DNA from: DAOQAU01 sp035354275
Lineage (GTDB): Bacteria; Cyanobacteriota; Vampirovibrionia; Gastranaerophilales; Gastranaerophilaceae
Assembly: GCA_035354275.1 (NCBI GenBank)
Contig: DAOQAU010000019.1
Location: 1 to 25,782, forward strand
DNA length: 25,782 nt
Reading direction: 5' to 3'
In this document: positions 6,038 to 12,684 of the stretch, piece by piece
Layout: each line of letters opens with the position of its first letter
How positions within the stretch are numbered: position 1 is the stretch's first letter
Notes under the pieces: generated by a model
What the model saw: the letters and a program-made list of their open reading frames with translations, nothing else
Database searches by the model: none
What the model was told of the DNA's origin: nothing
Position numbers and translations under genes: made by a program

Positions 6038-7036
6038 TTGTCTAAAAATCAGCATAATGTTAGTATGGCAGATTTTAATTTAGGTAATTTTTTAAATAAG
6101 TTTGTAGATGCTTCACGAGCAGGGTTAAGAGGGTCATCAACCGAGATGACACAAAAATCTAAAGTGGCGCAGGAAACTTTTAATCAAAACTTAAACGCCA
6201 TGCAGCAAAAAATTTCTGTAAAACCTGTTATTTTAACTCCCATAACCAGGCAGCCTGTTGTATATCAGCCTTTGTCAATGAATCATTTCGACAGTTTAGA
6301 TAGGGCACTTTATGTAAAAGAATCAATGAATTTGCCCAAAGATTTGAAAGAATTTTTGGAAATTGTGCAAAAAGCCAATGCGGGAGAGCAGGCACCGAGG
6401 CTTTTGGCAAAAAATATTGATACCAACCAGATAGCTCTTTTTCTTCAAAATCAAGGTAAAGAGGCTGTGAACAAGCTTATAGGTGATATGGCAAATGCTT
6501 CAAAACAGGGTATTTCTGATCTTTCACAAATAAAAGATACTATGAAGCTTATAAACGCTTGTGTCTCCGCGGCGGGGGAGAAAAGTTCAAGCGCAATAAA
6601 AAACTTGATATTACTTTATCTTCCGTGGATTCCGCTTCCTCAGGATAAGGATTTTGAACTTGAAGTCGAAACATACGAAAATGAAAAGGGAGAATCGGAA
6701 TCTTCTATTACAATTTTAATTTCAACGAAAAATTACGGAAACGTAAAAGCAACGCTTATTTTAGGGGTAGGAAACTCCATGACTGTTTTGATTAACTGCT
6801 CTGAAGAATTTCCCAAAGAAGAACTTTTAAAAAAATTAAAGGCGGAAGGAAGCGCACATGCAATAACTTCAAGCATTATTTTTGACCAAAAACCGGCAAA
6901 GCAATTTGAAAATCAGTCGCGTCAGGCAAAAATAAACATGTCAAATACAACGGAAATCAATCCGTTTTTGCTTTTGATGGCAAGTTATGTTATAAGATAT
7001 ACAATAGAAATTGACAACCAAAAAGATATAGCTTGA
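6038..7036 (+). CDS. Putative flagellar hook-length control (FliK)-like protein
   Basis: A 332-residue protein without signal peptide. The first ~100 residues are polar and variable, then a helical region. Residues ~195-270 (LPWIPLP, an acidic beta-rich stretch, then NYGNVKATLIL and a Leu/Lys helix) resemble the FliK C-terminal Flg_hook pattern, in which a surface-optimised beta sheet ends in LG-V-V-L. A fliO-like gene at 16269 makes a flagellar role more plausible. The start is taken as TTG at 6038, because AAAAGG at 6025-6030 is well spaced for it and nothing suitable precedes the in-frame ATG at 6065. The similarity is weak and judged by eye, so it may be an unrelated lineage-specific protein. 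Confidence 0.45.
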   Translation: MSKNQHNVSMADFNLGNFLNKFVDASRAGLRGSSTEMTQKSKVAQETFNQNLNAMQQKISVKPVILTPITRQPVVYQPLSMNHFDSLDRALYVKESMNLPKDLKEFLEIVQKANAGEQAPRLLAKNIDTNQIALFLQNQGKEAVNKLIGDMANASKQGISDLSQIKDTMKLINACVSAAGEKSSSAIKNLILLYLPWIPLPQDKDFELEVETYENEKGESESSITILISTKNYGNVKATLILGVGNSMTVLINCSEEFPKEELLKKLKAEGSAHAITSSIIFDQKPAKQFENQSRQAKINMSNTTEINPFLLLMASYVIRYTIEIDNQKDIA

Positions 7037-7038
7037 TT

Positions 7039-7227
7039 TTAGTCTAATAATTCATCAAGAATTTTTGCGTTTTCTATAGCTTTTTTAGGATTTGCAATTT
7101 TTGACCGTTTGATGTAATTTCTCAAAGCTTCTCTTACAAGTTCGCTTCTTGTTCTTTGTTCATCATTTGCCAATCCGTCAACTTTATCTAAAAAATCATC
7201 AGGCATTGAAACCAATATTCTTGCCAT
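7039..7227 (-). CDS. Ribbon-helix-helix (CopG/Arc-type) DNA-binding protein, second paralogue
   Basis: A 62-residue protein, the same length as and closely similar to the product of 1450-1638: MARILVSMP strand, FLDKVDGLA helix, RTRSELVREALRNYI turn and helix, ILDELLD end. It is preceded on its strand by AGGAGGT, an excellent ribosome-binding site. It converges on the FliK-like gene with 2 nt between stops, and no partner gene follows, so an antitoxin role is not supported. It probably acts as a dimeric repressor; the target is unknown. Confidence 0.85.
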   Translation of the reverse strand: MARILVSMPDDFLDKVDGLANDEQRTRSELVREALRNYIKRSKIANPKKAIENAKILDELLD

Positions 7228-7401
7228 TAAAACCTCCTGTAAAATACGTTTAATTTGCTTTTATTTAATACTATTGTACATCAATTCCATATATTTTCTA
7301 TATCTTATCGGATAAAAAATAAAAATTTGATATATTTTGTTACAAAGTAATTATTTATTTCACATAAATTAATGTTTTCTGTTAAAAAAAAGTTTTTTTA
7401 T

Positions 7402-7407
7402 TATAAT
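7402..7407 (+). promoter_or_regulatory. -10 element upstream of the 7443 gene
   Basis: Consensus TATAAT, 35 nt before the ATG at 7443, behind an A-run and T-run that may act as a UP-like or bent sequence. The -35 at 17 nt (CTGTTA) is poor. Confidence 0.45.
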
Positions 7408-7442
7408 GTATAAATATGAAGAAATATAAGTAGGGGAAAATT

Positions 7443-8135
7443 ATGGCTAACAGCAAATTATCAGAAGGTGTAGGCAAAAAAATAGTCGAAGCACTTAAAA
7501 AGCAGTCAGAAATAGAAATCAATCCTGTTTCGTCAGTTTCTGCACAAAAAGAGGAATCGACTTTTTTGGATGATATCCCCGGATTTTTTGAACAAGCTTC
7601 TTCTGCGCCTCAACAAAAGGCAGAAGAACCTGAAGATGATTTTTTAGCTTCGCTTGAGTCTGACAGCGACTTGGATTTGGGAAGCGAACAGGAATTTTCT
7701 TCAACTACAGATTTTATTCAGGAAGAAAAGATGTTTGCACAAGAGCCTTCTGTTGCGCCTCAAACATATTCTGCTCCTGTTAGTTCTCAGCCGCTTGTTT
7801 CTGAAAATTTTTCAAAAGAACTTGACAGTTTTGAAATCCCGAGCAATATTGCTGTTTTGAAAAAGCTTATAGGGCAGCTGCCTTCAGGGGTTACAAGAAC
7901 AACCGGTGCTCAGATTATAAAGCAAACTATGGAAGCTTTGGGAATTTCTATGAGAAATGTGCTCCAAGAAGCCCAACAAACCCAAGAAGGGCTTAAAAAT
8001 TCCGCAAGAGAATGTCAAAATACAATTCAAGAATATAAAAAACAAATTATTGCACTTGAAAAACAATCTCAAAATTATCATAGACAGTATTCTGCTTTAA
8101 ATGAACTTATAAGTTTGTTTGTTCAGACAAATTAA
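7443..8135 (+). CDS. Conserved protein of unknown function with cyanobacterial-like C-terminal domain
   Basis: A 230-residue protein. Residues ~1-130 are acidic, Ser/Gln/Pro-rich and probably disordered. Residues ~135-230 are well structured: a start around IPSNIAVLKKLIGQLPSG, then TGAQIIKQTMEALGI and a long heptad-like helix to the end (EYKKQIIALEKQSQNY), predicted coiled coil. The LPSGVTRTTGAQIIKQTMEA pattern reminds me of a conserved cyanobacterial protein, but I cannot name a function. The AGGGGAA before the ATG is a good ribosome-binding site. There is no signal peptide or transmembrane segment, so it is probably a cytoplasmic scaffold or regulatory protein that oligomerises. Confidence 0.6.
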   Translation: MANSKLSEGVGKKIVEALKKQSEIEINPVSSVSAQKEESTFLDDIPGFFEQASSAPQQKAEEPEDDFLASLESDSDLDLGSEQEFSSTTDFIQEEKMFAQEPSVAPQTYSAPVSSQPLVSENFSKELDSFEIPSNIAVLKKLIGQLPSGVTRTTGAQIIKQTMEALGISMRNVLQEAQQTQEGLKNSARECQNTIQEYKKQIIALEKQSQNYHRQYSALNELISLFVQTN

Positions 8136-8139
8136 AGAA

Positions 8140-8168
8140 TCCTTGCCAAAATCTTGTTTTGACAAGGA
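8140..8168 (+). terminator. Possible hairpin terminator after the 7443-8135 gene
   Basis: A 12-bp stem with one mismatch (arms 8140-8151 and 8157-8168, loop TCTTG). No T-run follows, so efficiency on this strand is uncertain. Confidence 0.4.
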
Positions 8169-8229
8169 CTAATCAGTAAAAGAGACATCACTTATATCTT
8201 GGCACATGTTTTTTTTGATTTCAAATTTC

Positions 8230-8258
8230 TCGACATGAGAAATTATTTAAACTATAAT
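8230..8258 (+). promoter_or_regulatory. Strong promoter directly abutting the 8266 start codon (leaderless mRNA candidate)
   Basis: -35 TCGACA (8230-8235), 17-nt spacer, -10 TATAAT (8253-8258). The ATG at 8266 is 7 nt after the -10 box, where transcription should begin. No Shine-Dalgarno sequence can fit. Confidence 0.7.
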
Positions 8259-8265
8259 TTTGTAT

Positions 8266-8940
8266 ATGAAAAAGTTTATTTTATTGCTGTCTTTTTTACT
8301 TCTTTCAAACTCCTGCGCTTTGGCGCAAGGGGTAAACGGGGTTATTATGAATGATATCAAGGAATTTTTGCATATTCCCGCAAAAAAGTTTGCACAGAAA
8401 CCGCCGATTTCAGATGATGAGATGACACCGAGTCAACAGGCGATATTACTCTACAATGATAATGACCTGAAGGGTGCTTATGAGATTCTTTTAACAGTTC
8501 CTGATGCTAAAAGAAATGCTCAGGATTATGTTTTGCTGGGGAATATTTTGCGAGATGAAGATAAAATTTCAGATGCGATTTTTATGTATCAGCGTTCAAT
8601 CTTAGTTGATGAACTTTTTTATAAACCTTATTATAATTTAGGGGTTTTATATTTGGATGAAGAAAAACCCTTTATGGCAATTGAAAATTTAAAAAAGGCA
8701 TGCCGTTTAAAAAAGGACTTTGCTTACGGTTATTATAATTTGGGATGTGCGTATTTGAAGGCGGGGGATTTAGGCAAAGCAAAAATAGCATTTTTAAAAG
8801 CTATTGAACTTAAAAACAATGAGCCTGATTTTTATTTTAATCTTGCCTATACTTATAAAAAACTCGGTAAAGAAAAGCTTTCAAAGCAGTATTTGGAGCT
8901 TTATAACAAGGCAATGGAGCTTAAAGGCGAAAGTATTTAG
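8266..8940 (+). CDS. Secreted/periplasmic TPR-repeat protein
   Basis: A 224-residue protein. A classical signal peptide covers residues 1-20 (MKKFILLLSFLLL core, cleavage after ALA before QG); the Cys at 17 does not sit in a lipobox. After a linker come about four TPR units (~55-215), with signatures such as YYNLGVLYLDEEKPFMAIENL and YYNLGCAYLKAGDLGKAK, ending in a short helix. TPR domains mediate protein-protein contacts, here probably outside the inner membrane. I chose ATG 8266 rather than the TTG two codons upstream because the -10 box ends at 8258 and would start the transcript at the ATG. Its stop codon interlocks with the holB stop on the other strand. Confidence 0.8.
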   Translation: MKKFILLLSFLLLSNSCALAQGVNGVIMNDIKEFLHIPAKKFAQKPPISDDEMTPSQQAILLYNDNDLKGAYEILLTVPDAKRNAQDYVLLGNILRDEDKISDAIFMYQRSILVDELFYKPYYNLGVLYLDEEKPFMAIENLKKACRLKKDFAYGYYNLGCAYLKAGDLGKAKIAFLKAIELKNNEPDFYFNLAYTYKKLGKEKLSKQYLELYNKAMELKGESI

Positions 8941-9827
8941 CAGGGTTTTGTCAGGTTAAGGCACATATTTTCAAACGCAAGTTGGGGATTTACTTTTGCA
9001 TTAATCTGCTTTTTTGCGGTTTCAACTGTCTTTATGTCTTCTAAAATCTTTGTTTTTAAAGCAGAATTTTTAATATTTGCCTTCATAAGTGCAAGCATAT
9101 AATTTTGAATTTTTTTCAGAATATTTAAGCTGTCAATATCTTTGGAGAGCATAAAAAGACTTTGTGCAAGGTCTAAAGATTCTTTTCTTTCAATATTGGG
9201 ATAATTTTCAAAAATGTCCGATACGGCTGAAAAATCTTTTTCCGGTTTTTCAAAAGATGGAACAAAAAAGCTTTGAGAGCGCGAAATAATTGTTTCTATA
9301 AGGTCGTTTTTATCCCTTGTCAAAAAGAAAAAAGTAGTATTGGACGGAGGTTCCTCAATGGTCTTAAGCAAAGCGTTTGCGGTTTCTTCTTGAAAATTTT
9401 GCTCATTCAGTCCGAGCGGAATTCTTTTTTCACCCTCCATTTTTGCATCGCAGAAGATAAAAACCCTGTGAAATTCGGAAGTGTTTAAAAGTGAATTTTT
9501 AATCATTTGCGCCTGTTTTACAGAAATTACGGTTTTGGAGTCGTCATCTGAAGGTTTATTGTCAAATTTTGATACGGTTAATACTGCAGGGTGCTTTTCA
9601 TCTCTTATCCAGTTGCAGTTTATGCATTTGCAATCTTTATTTTTTAATTCTTTGCAGTTTAAAATTCTTGCAAGGTCTGTCGCAAGAGCATATTGTGCTT
9701 CAATATCGTTTCCGTAAAAAAGAATGCTGTGGGCGAGTTCTCTTTTTGGTTTTTTTAATCCTTTTTCAAAATATTTTATTAAAAAAGGGTATTTTTCTTT
9801 TAATTCTTGTGAAAACATGTTTCCCAT
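8937..9827 (-). CDS. holB: DNA polymerase III delta' subunit
   Basis: A 296-residue clamp-loader subunit. Near residues 35-42 the position of Walker A reads FYGNDIEA, with no GKT, as expected for delta', which does not hydrolyse ATP. Four cysteines (58, 66, 68, 71) form the clamp-loader zinc module, ANALLKTIEEPP is the family signature, and the SRC-type motif reads ISRSQS. The C-terminal domain is short. Two ATGs (9827 and 9818 on this strand) are possible, and neither has a clear Shine-Dalgarno site. The 3' ends of this gene and the TPR gene overlap by 4 nt (convergent). Confidence 0.85.
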   Translation of the reverse strand: MGNMFSQELKEKYPFLIKYFEKGLKKPKRELAHSILFYGNDIEAQYALATDLARILNCKELKNKDCKCINCNWIRDEKHPAVLTVSKFDNKPSDDDSKTVISVKQAQMIKNSLLNTSEFHRVFIFCDAKMEGEKRIPLGLNEQNFQEETANALLKTIEEPPSNTTFFFLTRDKNDLIETIISRSQSFFVPSFEKPEKDFSAVSDIFENYPNIERKESLDLAQSLFMLSKDIDSLNILKKIQNYMLALMKANIKNSALKTKILEDIKTVETAKKQINAKVNPQLAFENMCLNLTKPC

Positions 9828-9883
9828 TCTTGTTTATAAAATTATTATATTATAAATATTTGTTATGTTTATCTTTTTGTAAA

Positions 9884-10179
9884 CCTACTTTCTTGGACCG
9901 CCAAGAAAGTAGGTAAAGAAACTCTCCGACCTGATTTGCGTTCATTAGCTGACGCTAAACTCAACCCGAGCTCGCGAACTCGTGCCTTTGGCACTCAAAC
10001 ACACTCGCTTTGACATTGTTTCATTAAGCGTCAGCTATTCACTCCAATATGGTCGGAAAGGGTTTATTAAAATTGAATTCAGGGCGTAGCCCTGACACTT
10101 TGGCATTTTGTTCGCGTGTTTCTCTTTCTTTCGCCCATTTCTTTCTCTTTGCATCGCAATCAAAGAGAAAGAAATGGGC
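9884..10179. repeat. Composite palindromic element (nested and tandem inverted repeats), possible MITE-like repeat
   Basis: The ~460-nt gap between holB and the 10287 gene is filled by four inverted repeats. First is a hairpin with 13-bp arms 9884-9896/9901-9913. Second is a long imperfect palindrome with arms ~9926-9957 and ~10023-10056, including a perfect 10-nt match AGCTGACGCT (9947-9956) / AGCGTCAGCT (10027-10036). Third is a 7-bp hairpin 10079-10085/10089-10095. Fourth is a hairpin with 19-bp perfect arms 10133-10151/10161-10179. The element is GC-richer than its flanks and has no credible ORF. The overall design suggests a non-autonomous repeat that can fold as single-stranded DNA or RNA. 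I see no transposase and no clear target-site duplication. Confidence 0.65.
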
Positions 10180-10286
10180 ATAAAAAAATCTTATATTAAT
10201 TCTTGTAACATAAAAAGTAATAAAAAAGGCAATTATTTGCCCATGATTGTTTTTATTAATATATAGATTGTTACGAGAGGCGACGC

Positions 10287-10490
10287 ATGAAAGAACAAGA
10301 ATTAAACACAATAATGTCAGTGGTTTCAGATCCTATTTGCAACGTTTATAAGGTTGAAACGAGAAAAGATATTGAAGAAATTCAGCGCATGGTAAGAATT
10401 TTTAATATTGCAGGCGGACAGGGAAATAAACATAAAATGTTTTCAATTAAAAACATGGCAACTATGAAGCTTGTTTTGAGCAATAACTGA
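10287..10490 (+). CDS. Small hypothetical protein (67 aa)
   Basis: I do not recognise this protein. It is compact and mixed charge (MKEQELNTIMSVVSD at the start, VETRKDIEEIQRMVRIFNIA mid-protein, a basic GGQGNKHK segment, then SIKNMATMKLVLSNN). It has no signal peptide or membrane segment. Support for it being a gene: GAGAGG 7 nt before the ATG, a plausible promoter (TTGCCC 10237-10242, 17-nt spacer, TATATA 10260-10265), and a very strong terminator 11 nt after its stop. It therefore looks like a complete one-gene transcription unit, sitting between two repeat regions. The small helix-rich fold could suit a regulator, but nothing shows this directly. Confidence 0.55.
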   Translation: MKEQELNTIMSVVSDPICNVYKVETRKDIEEIQRMVRIFNIAGGQGNKHKMFSIKNMATMKLVLSNN

Positions 10491-10500
10491 TAAGATTTTA

Positions 10501-10543
10501 AAGGGGCGGCGTTTTGCAAAGCAAAACGCCGCCCCTTTTTTTT
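10501..10543 (+). terminator. Very strong Rho-independent terminator after the 67-aa gene
   Basis: A perfect 17-bp stem (10501-10517 / 10521-10537, loop AAA) rich in GC (GGGGCGGCG core), followed by eight T residues (10536-10543). It is the strongest terminator in the window. Confidence 0.92.
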
Positions 10544-10546
10544 CGC

Positions 10547-10625
10547 CCCCTTTACCCCTTTACCCCTTTACCCCTTTACCCCTTTACCCCTTTACCCCTT
10601 TATCCCTTTATCCCTTTATCCCTTT
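10547..10625. repeat. Octanucleotide tandem repeat array upstream of rsmD
   Basis: About nine to ten head-to-tail copies of an 8-nt unit: CCCCTTTA for most of the array, shifting to the one-base variant TCCCTTTA in the last three copies. It ends 4 nt before the rsmD -10 box and would supply any -35 element. Copy-number change would alter promoter context. Confidence 0.9.
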
Positions 10626-10629
10626 TTGG

Positions 10630-10635
10630 TATAAT
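10630..10635 (+). promoter_or_regulatory. -10 element of rsmD (leaderless mRNA candidate)
   Basis: Consensus TATAAT ending 6 nt before the ATG at 10642, so the transcript should start at or next to the start codon. The 17-nt -35 position falls in the octanucleotide array and reads TTTATC (weak). There is no Shine-Dalgarno sequence between. Confidence 0.65.
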
Positions 10636-10641
10636 CTTTTT

Positions 10642-11169
10642 ATGATTATAACAGGCGGAAAATACAAGGGGCGAAAAGTTCTTTTGCCCGATGAAAATAT
10701 TGTAAGACCTACTTTGTCGCAAATAAGAGAAAGCGTATTCAGCAGCCTTTTTTCAATAACGGGTAAATTTGAGGGCAAGAGTTTTTTGGATGCTTTTGCG
10801 GGTTCGGGCATAATGGGATTAGAGGCACTTTCAAGAGGATTTGAAAAGATTATTGCGGTTGAAAAAAATCTAAAAGTTGTAAAAATTTTAAAAGAAAATT
10901 ATTTAAAATTAAAAATCGAGCCCAATATTCTAATAGGCGATACTTTAAAAAAAATCGAAAAATTCAATGAAACTTTTGACGTGATTTATCTTGACCCGCC
11001 TTATAAAAGCGGGATTTATGAATTGATTTTGAAAATAATAAAAGAAAAGAAGCTTTTAACAGCTAATGGAATAATAGTAATTGAGCACGACAGAGAATTA
11101 AGCTTTGAAGGATTTGAATTAGTCAAACAAAAAAAGTATTCGGGTAAGTTTATAACTTTTTTGAAGTAA
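10642..11169 (+). CDS. rsmD: 16S rRNA (guanine(966)-N2)-methyltransferase RsmD
   Basis: A 175-residue S-adenosylmethionine-dependent methyltransferase that modifies 16S rRNA. The RsmD start signature is present: MIITGGKYKGRK followed by RPTLSQIRESVFSSL. The SAM-binding loop is LDAFAGSGIMGLEALSRG (49-66), the acidic motif is AVEKN (72-76), and the catalytic motif is DPPY at 118-121. Length is normal. The usual partner coaD does not follow; the next gene is eno on the other strand. Confidence 0.9.
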   Translation: MIITGGKYKGRKVLLPDENIVRPTLSQIRESVFSSLFSITGKFEGKSFLDAFAGSGIMGLEALSRGFEKIIAVEKNLKVVKILKENYLKLKIEPNILIGDTLKKIEKFNETFDVIYLDPPYKSGIYELILKIIKEKKLLTANGIIVIEHDRELSFEGFELVKQKKYSGKFITFLK

Positions 11170-11193
11170 ACGGAAAAAGTTTAAAGGTATAAA

Positions 11194-11237
11194 AATAGTC
11201 GATAAGCTTTACGTAACTGTTCAACTTATCGACTATT
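11194..11237. terminator. Hairpin between convergent rsmD and eno
   Basis: A 13-bp perfect stem (11194-11206 / 11225-11237) with an 18-nt loop between two converging genes. The right arm runs into a short octanucleotide repeat (ACTATTCA twice, 11232-11247). A/T stretches flank it on both sides, so it may serve as a bidirectional terminator, or it may be a relative of the other unit-repeat hairpins. Confidence 0.5.
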
Positions 11238-11254
11238 CAACTATTCAACTTAAT

Positions 11255-12574
11255 TTATTGGCATCCGCATCCGCAGCAGGATTTATTTTGTCCTTTTTGA
11301 CCGTTGAACGCGTTAAGTCCAAGGTATTTTGCCGCAGAGCCCAGTTCTTGTTCTATTCTTATTAATTGATTGTATTTTGCGATTCTGTCAGAACGAGAAG
11401 CAGAGCCTGTTTTAATTTGACCGCAGTTTGTAGCAACGGCAAGGTCAGCTATAAATGTATCTTCTGTTTCGCCGGAGCGGTGAGAAGAAATCGCAGTGTA
11501 GCCTGCTTCGTGTGCCATTGAAATTGCCGCTAAGGTTTCTGTTAAAGTTCCGATTTGGTTAACTTTAATTAAGATTGAATTAGCGATATTTCTTTGGATA
11601 CCTTCAGAAAGTCTTGCGGTATTTGTTACAAATAAATCGTCTCCGACTAATTGGCATTTATCTCCGATTTTTTCGGTCAATAATTTCCAGCCTTCCCAAT
11701 CTTCTTCTGCCATTCCGTCTTCGATTGAAATAATAGGATATTTTTCAACCCATTTTGCAAGGAATTCAACCATTTCTTCTCTGGAAAGAGTTTTCCCTTC
11801 TCCTTCAAGGACGTATTTTCCGTCTTTGTAAAATTCTGATGAAGCAACATCCAAGCATATTTTAATTTGATCCGTGTTGTATCCTGCTTTTTCGATTGCG
11901 GTTAGTATAACTTCGATTCCTTCTTCGTTAGAACCCAGGTTTGGTGCAAATCCGCCTTCGTCACCGACTGAAGTTGCAAGCCCTCTGTCATGAAGAACTT
12001 TTTTAAGGTTATGAAAAACTTCCGCACCCATTCTTATTGCTTCTTGGAAGCTGTTTGCGCCCACAGGAGCTATCATAAATTCCTGAAAATCAATGTTATT
12101 GTCAGCATGTGCGCCGCCGTTTATGATGTTCATCATAGGCACAGGAAGAGTGCATGCTGTAATTCCGCCTAAATATCTGTATAACGGCATTTCATAAGCC
12201 AACGATGAAGCTTTTGCAACAGCAAGTGAAACGCCCAAAATTGCGTTTGCACCTAGTTTTGATTTGTTGTCTGTGCCGTCCAATTCAAGCATAATTCTGT
12301 CAATTTCTTGTTGGTTGGAAGCGTCTTCACCGATGAGTTCCGGTGCTATTTTTGTATTTACATTATCAACTGCCTGCAGAACGCTTTTTCCTAAATACAT
12401 TGAGCTGTCGCCGTCTCTTAATTCAAGTGCTTCAAAAATTCCTGTTGAAGCTCCTGATGGTACAGCGGCTCTTCCTACTACTCCGCAAGATAATTTGACA
12501 TCGACTTCTACGGTAGGATTTCCGCGTGAGTCCAAAATCTGTCTTGCTGTAATGTCTTCAATAAATGTCGGCAT
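11255..12574 (-). CDS. eno: Enolase with unusual Cys-rich C-terminal tail
   Basis: A 439-residue glycolytic enzyme converting 2-phosphoglycerate to phosphoenolpyruvate. Motifs include the N-terminal ARQILDSRGNPTVEVDV, metal and active-site stretches ISIEDGMAEEDW, QLVGDDLFVTN and ILIKVNQIGTLTET, and the signature SHRSGETEDTFIADLAVA. A good GGAG lies before the ATG. The oddity is the end: after the normal terminus (YLGLNAFNGQ) come about 12 extra residues ending KSCCGCGCQ, four cysteines in five of six positions. This could bind metal or form disulfides. It is monocistronic and convergent with rsmD. Confidence 0.97.
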   Translation of the reverse strand: MPTFIEDITARQILDSRGNPTVEVDVKLSCGVVGRAAVPSGASTGIFEALELRDGDSSMYLGKSVLQAVDNVNTKIAPELIGEDASNQQEIDRIMLELDGTDNKSKLGANAILGVSLAVAKASSLAYEMPLYRYLGGITACTLPVPMMNIINGGAHADNNIDFQEFMIAPVGANSFQEAIRMGAEVFHNLKKVLHDRGLATSVGDEGGFAPNLGSNEEGIEVILTAIEKAGYNTDQIKICLDVASSEFYKDGKYVLEGEGKTLSREEMVEFLAKWVEKYPIISIEDGMAEEDWEGWKLLTEKIGDKCQLVGDDLFVTNTARLSEGIQRNIANSILIKVNQIGTLTETLAAISMAHEAGYTAISSHRSGETEDTFIADLAVATNCGQIKTGSASRSDRIAKYNQLIRIEQELGSAAKYLGLNAFNGQKGQNKSCCGCGCQ

Positions 12575-12657
12575 ATTTCTCTCCTTCTTAAAAGTTACAT
12601 TTTACGCCCATTATTATCCCATAAACGCTTTTTATATTCAACCTTAAAATTTTATTG

Positions 12658-12663
12658 TATAAT
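12658..12663 (+). promoter_or_regulatory. -10 element of glmU
   Basis: Consensus TATAAT 22 nt before the glmU ATG, with TAAGGAG between them. No good -35 is visible. It lies in the divergent eno-glmU region. Confidence 0.5.
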
Positions 12664-12684
12664 TATCGTGTAAGGAGCTAAAGT

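Noticed and set aside
8266..8330. Lipoprotein signal in the TPR protein (Cys at residue 17)
   Set aside because: The residues before the Cys (LSNS) do not form a lipobox, while ALA before QG is a good signal peptidase I site.
9273..9916. Three overlapping plus-strand reading frames opposite holB
   Set aside because: They are antisense shadows of a clear delta' gene, rich in Phe/Leu/Cys, and lack ribosome-binding sites.
10039..10311. 90-residue minus-strand reading frame across the palindromic region
   Set aside because: It runs through two hairpins and into the start of the 10287 gene, has no ribosome-binding site and reads like translated repeat (compositionally odd, no fold).
10547..10625. 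Possible CRISPR or direct-repeat array
   Set aside because: The units are 8 nt and contiguous, with no spacers and no cas genes nearby.
11990..12647. Plus-strand reading frames opposite eno
   Set aside because: Shadows of the enolase gene, whose protein is unmistakable.
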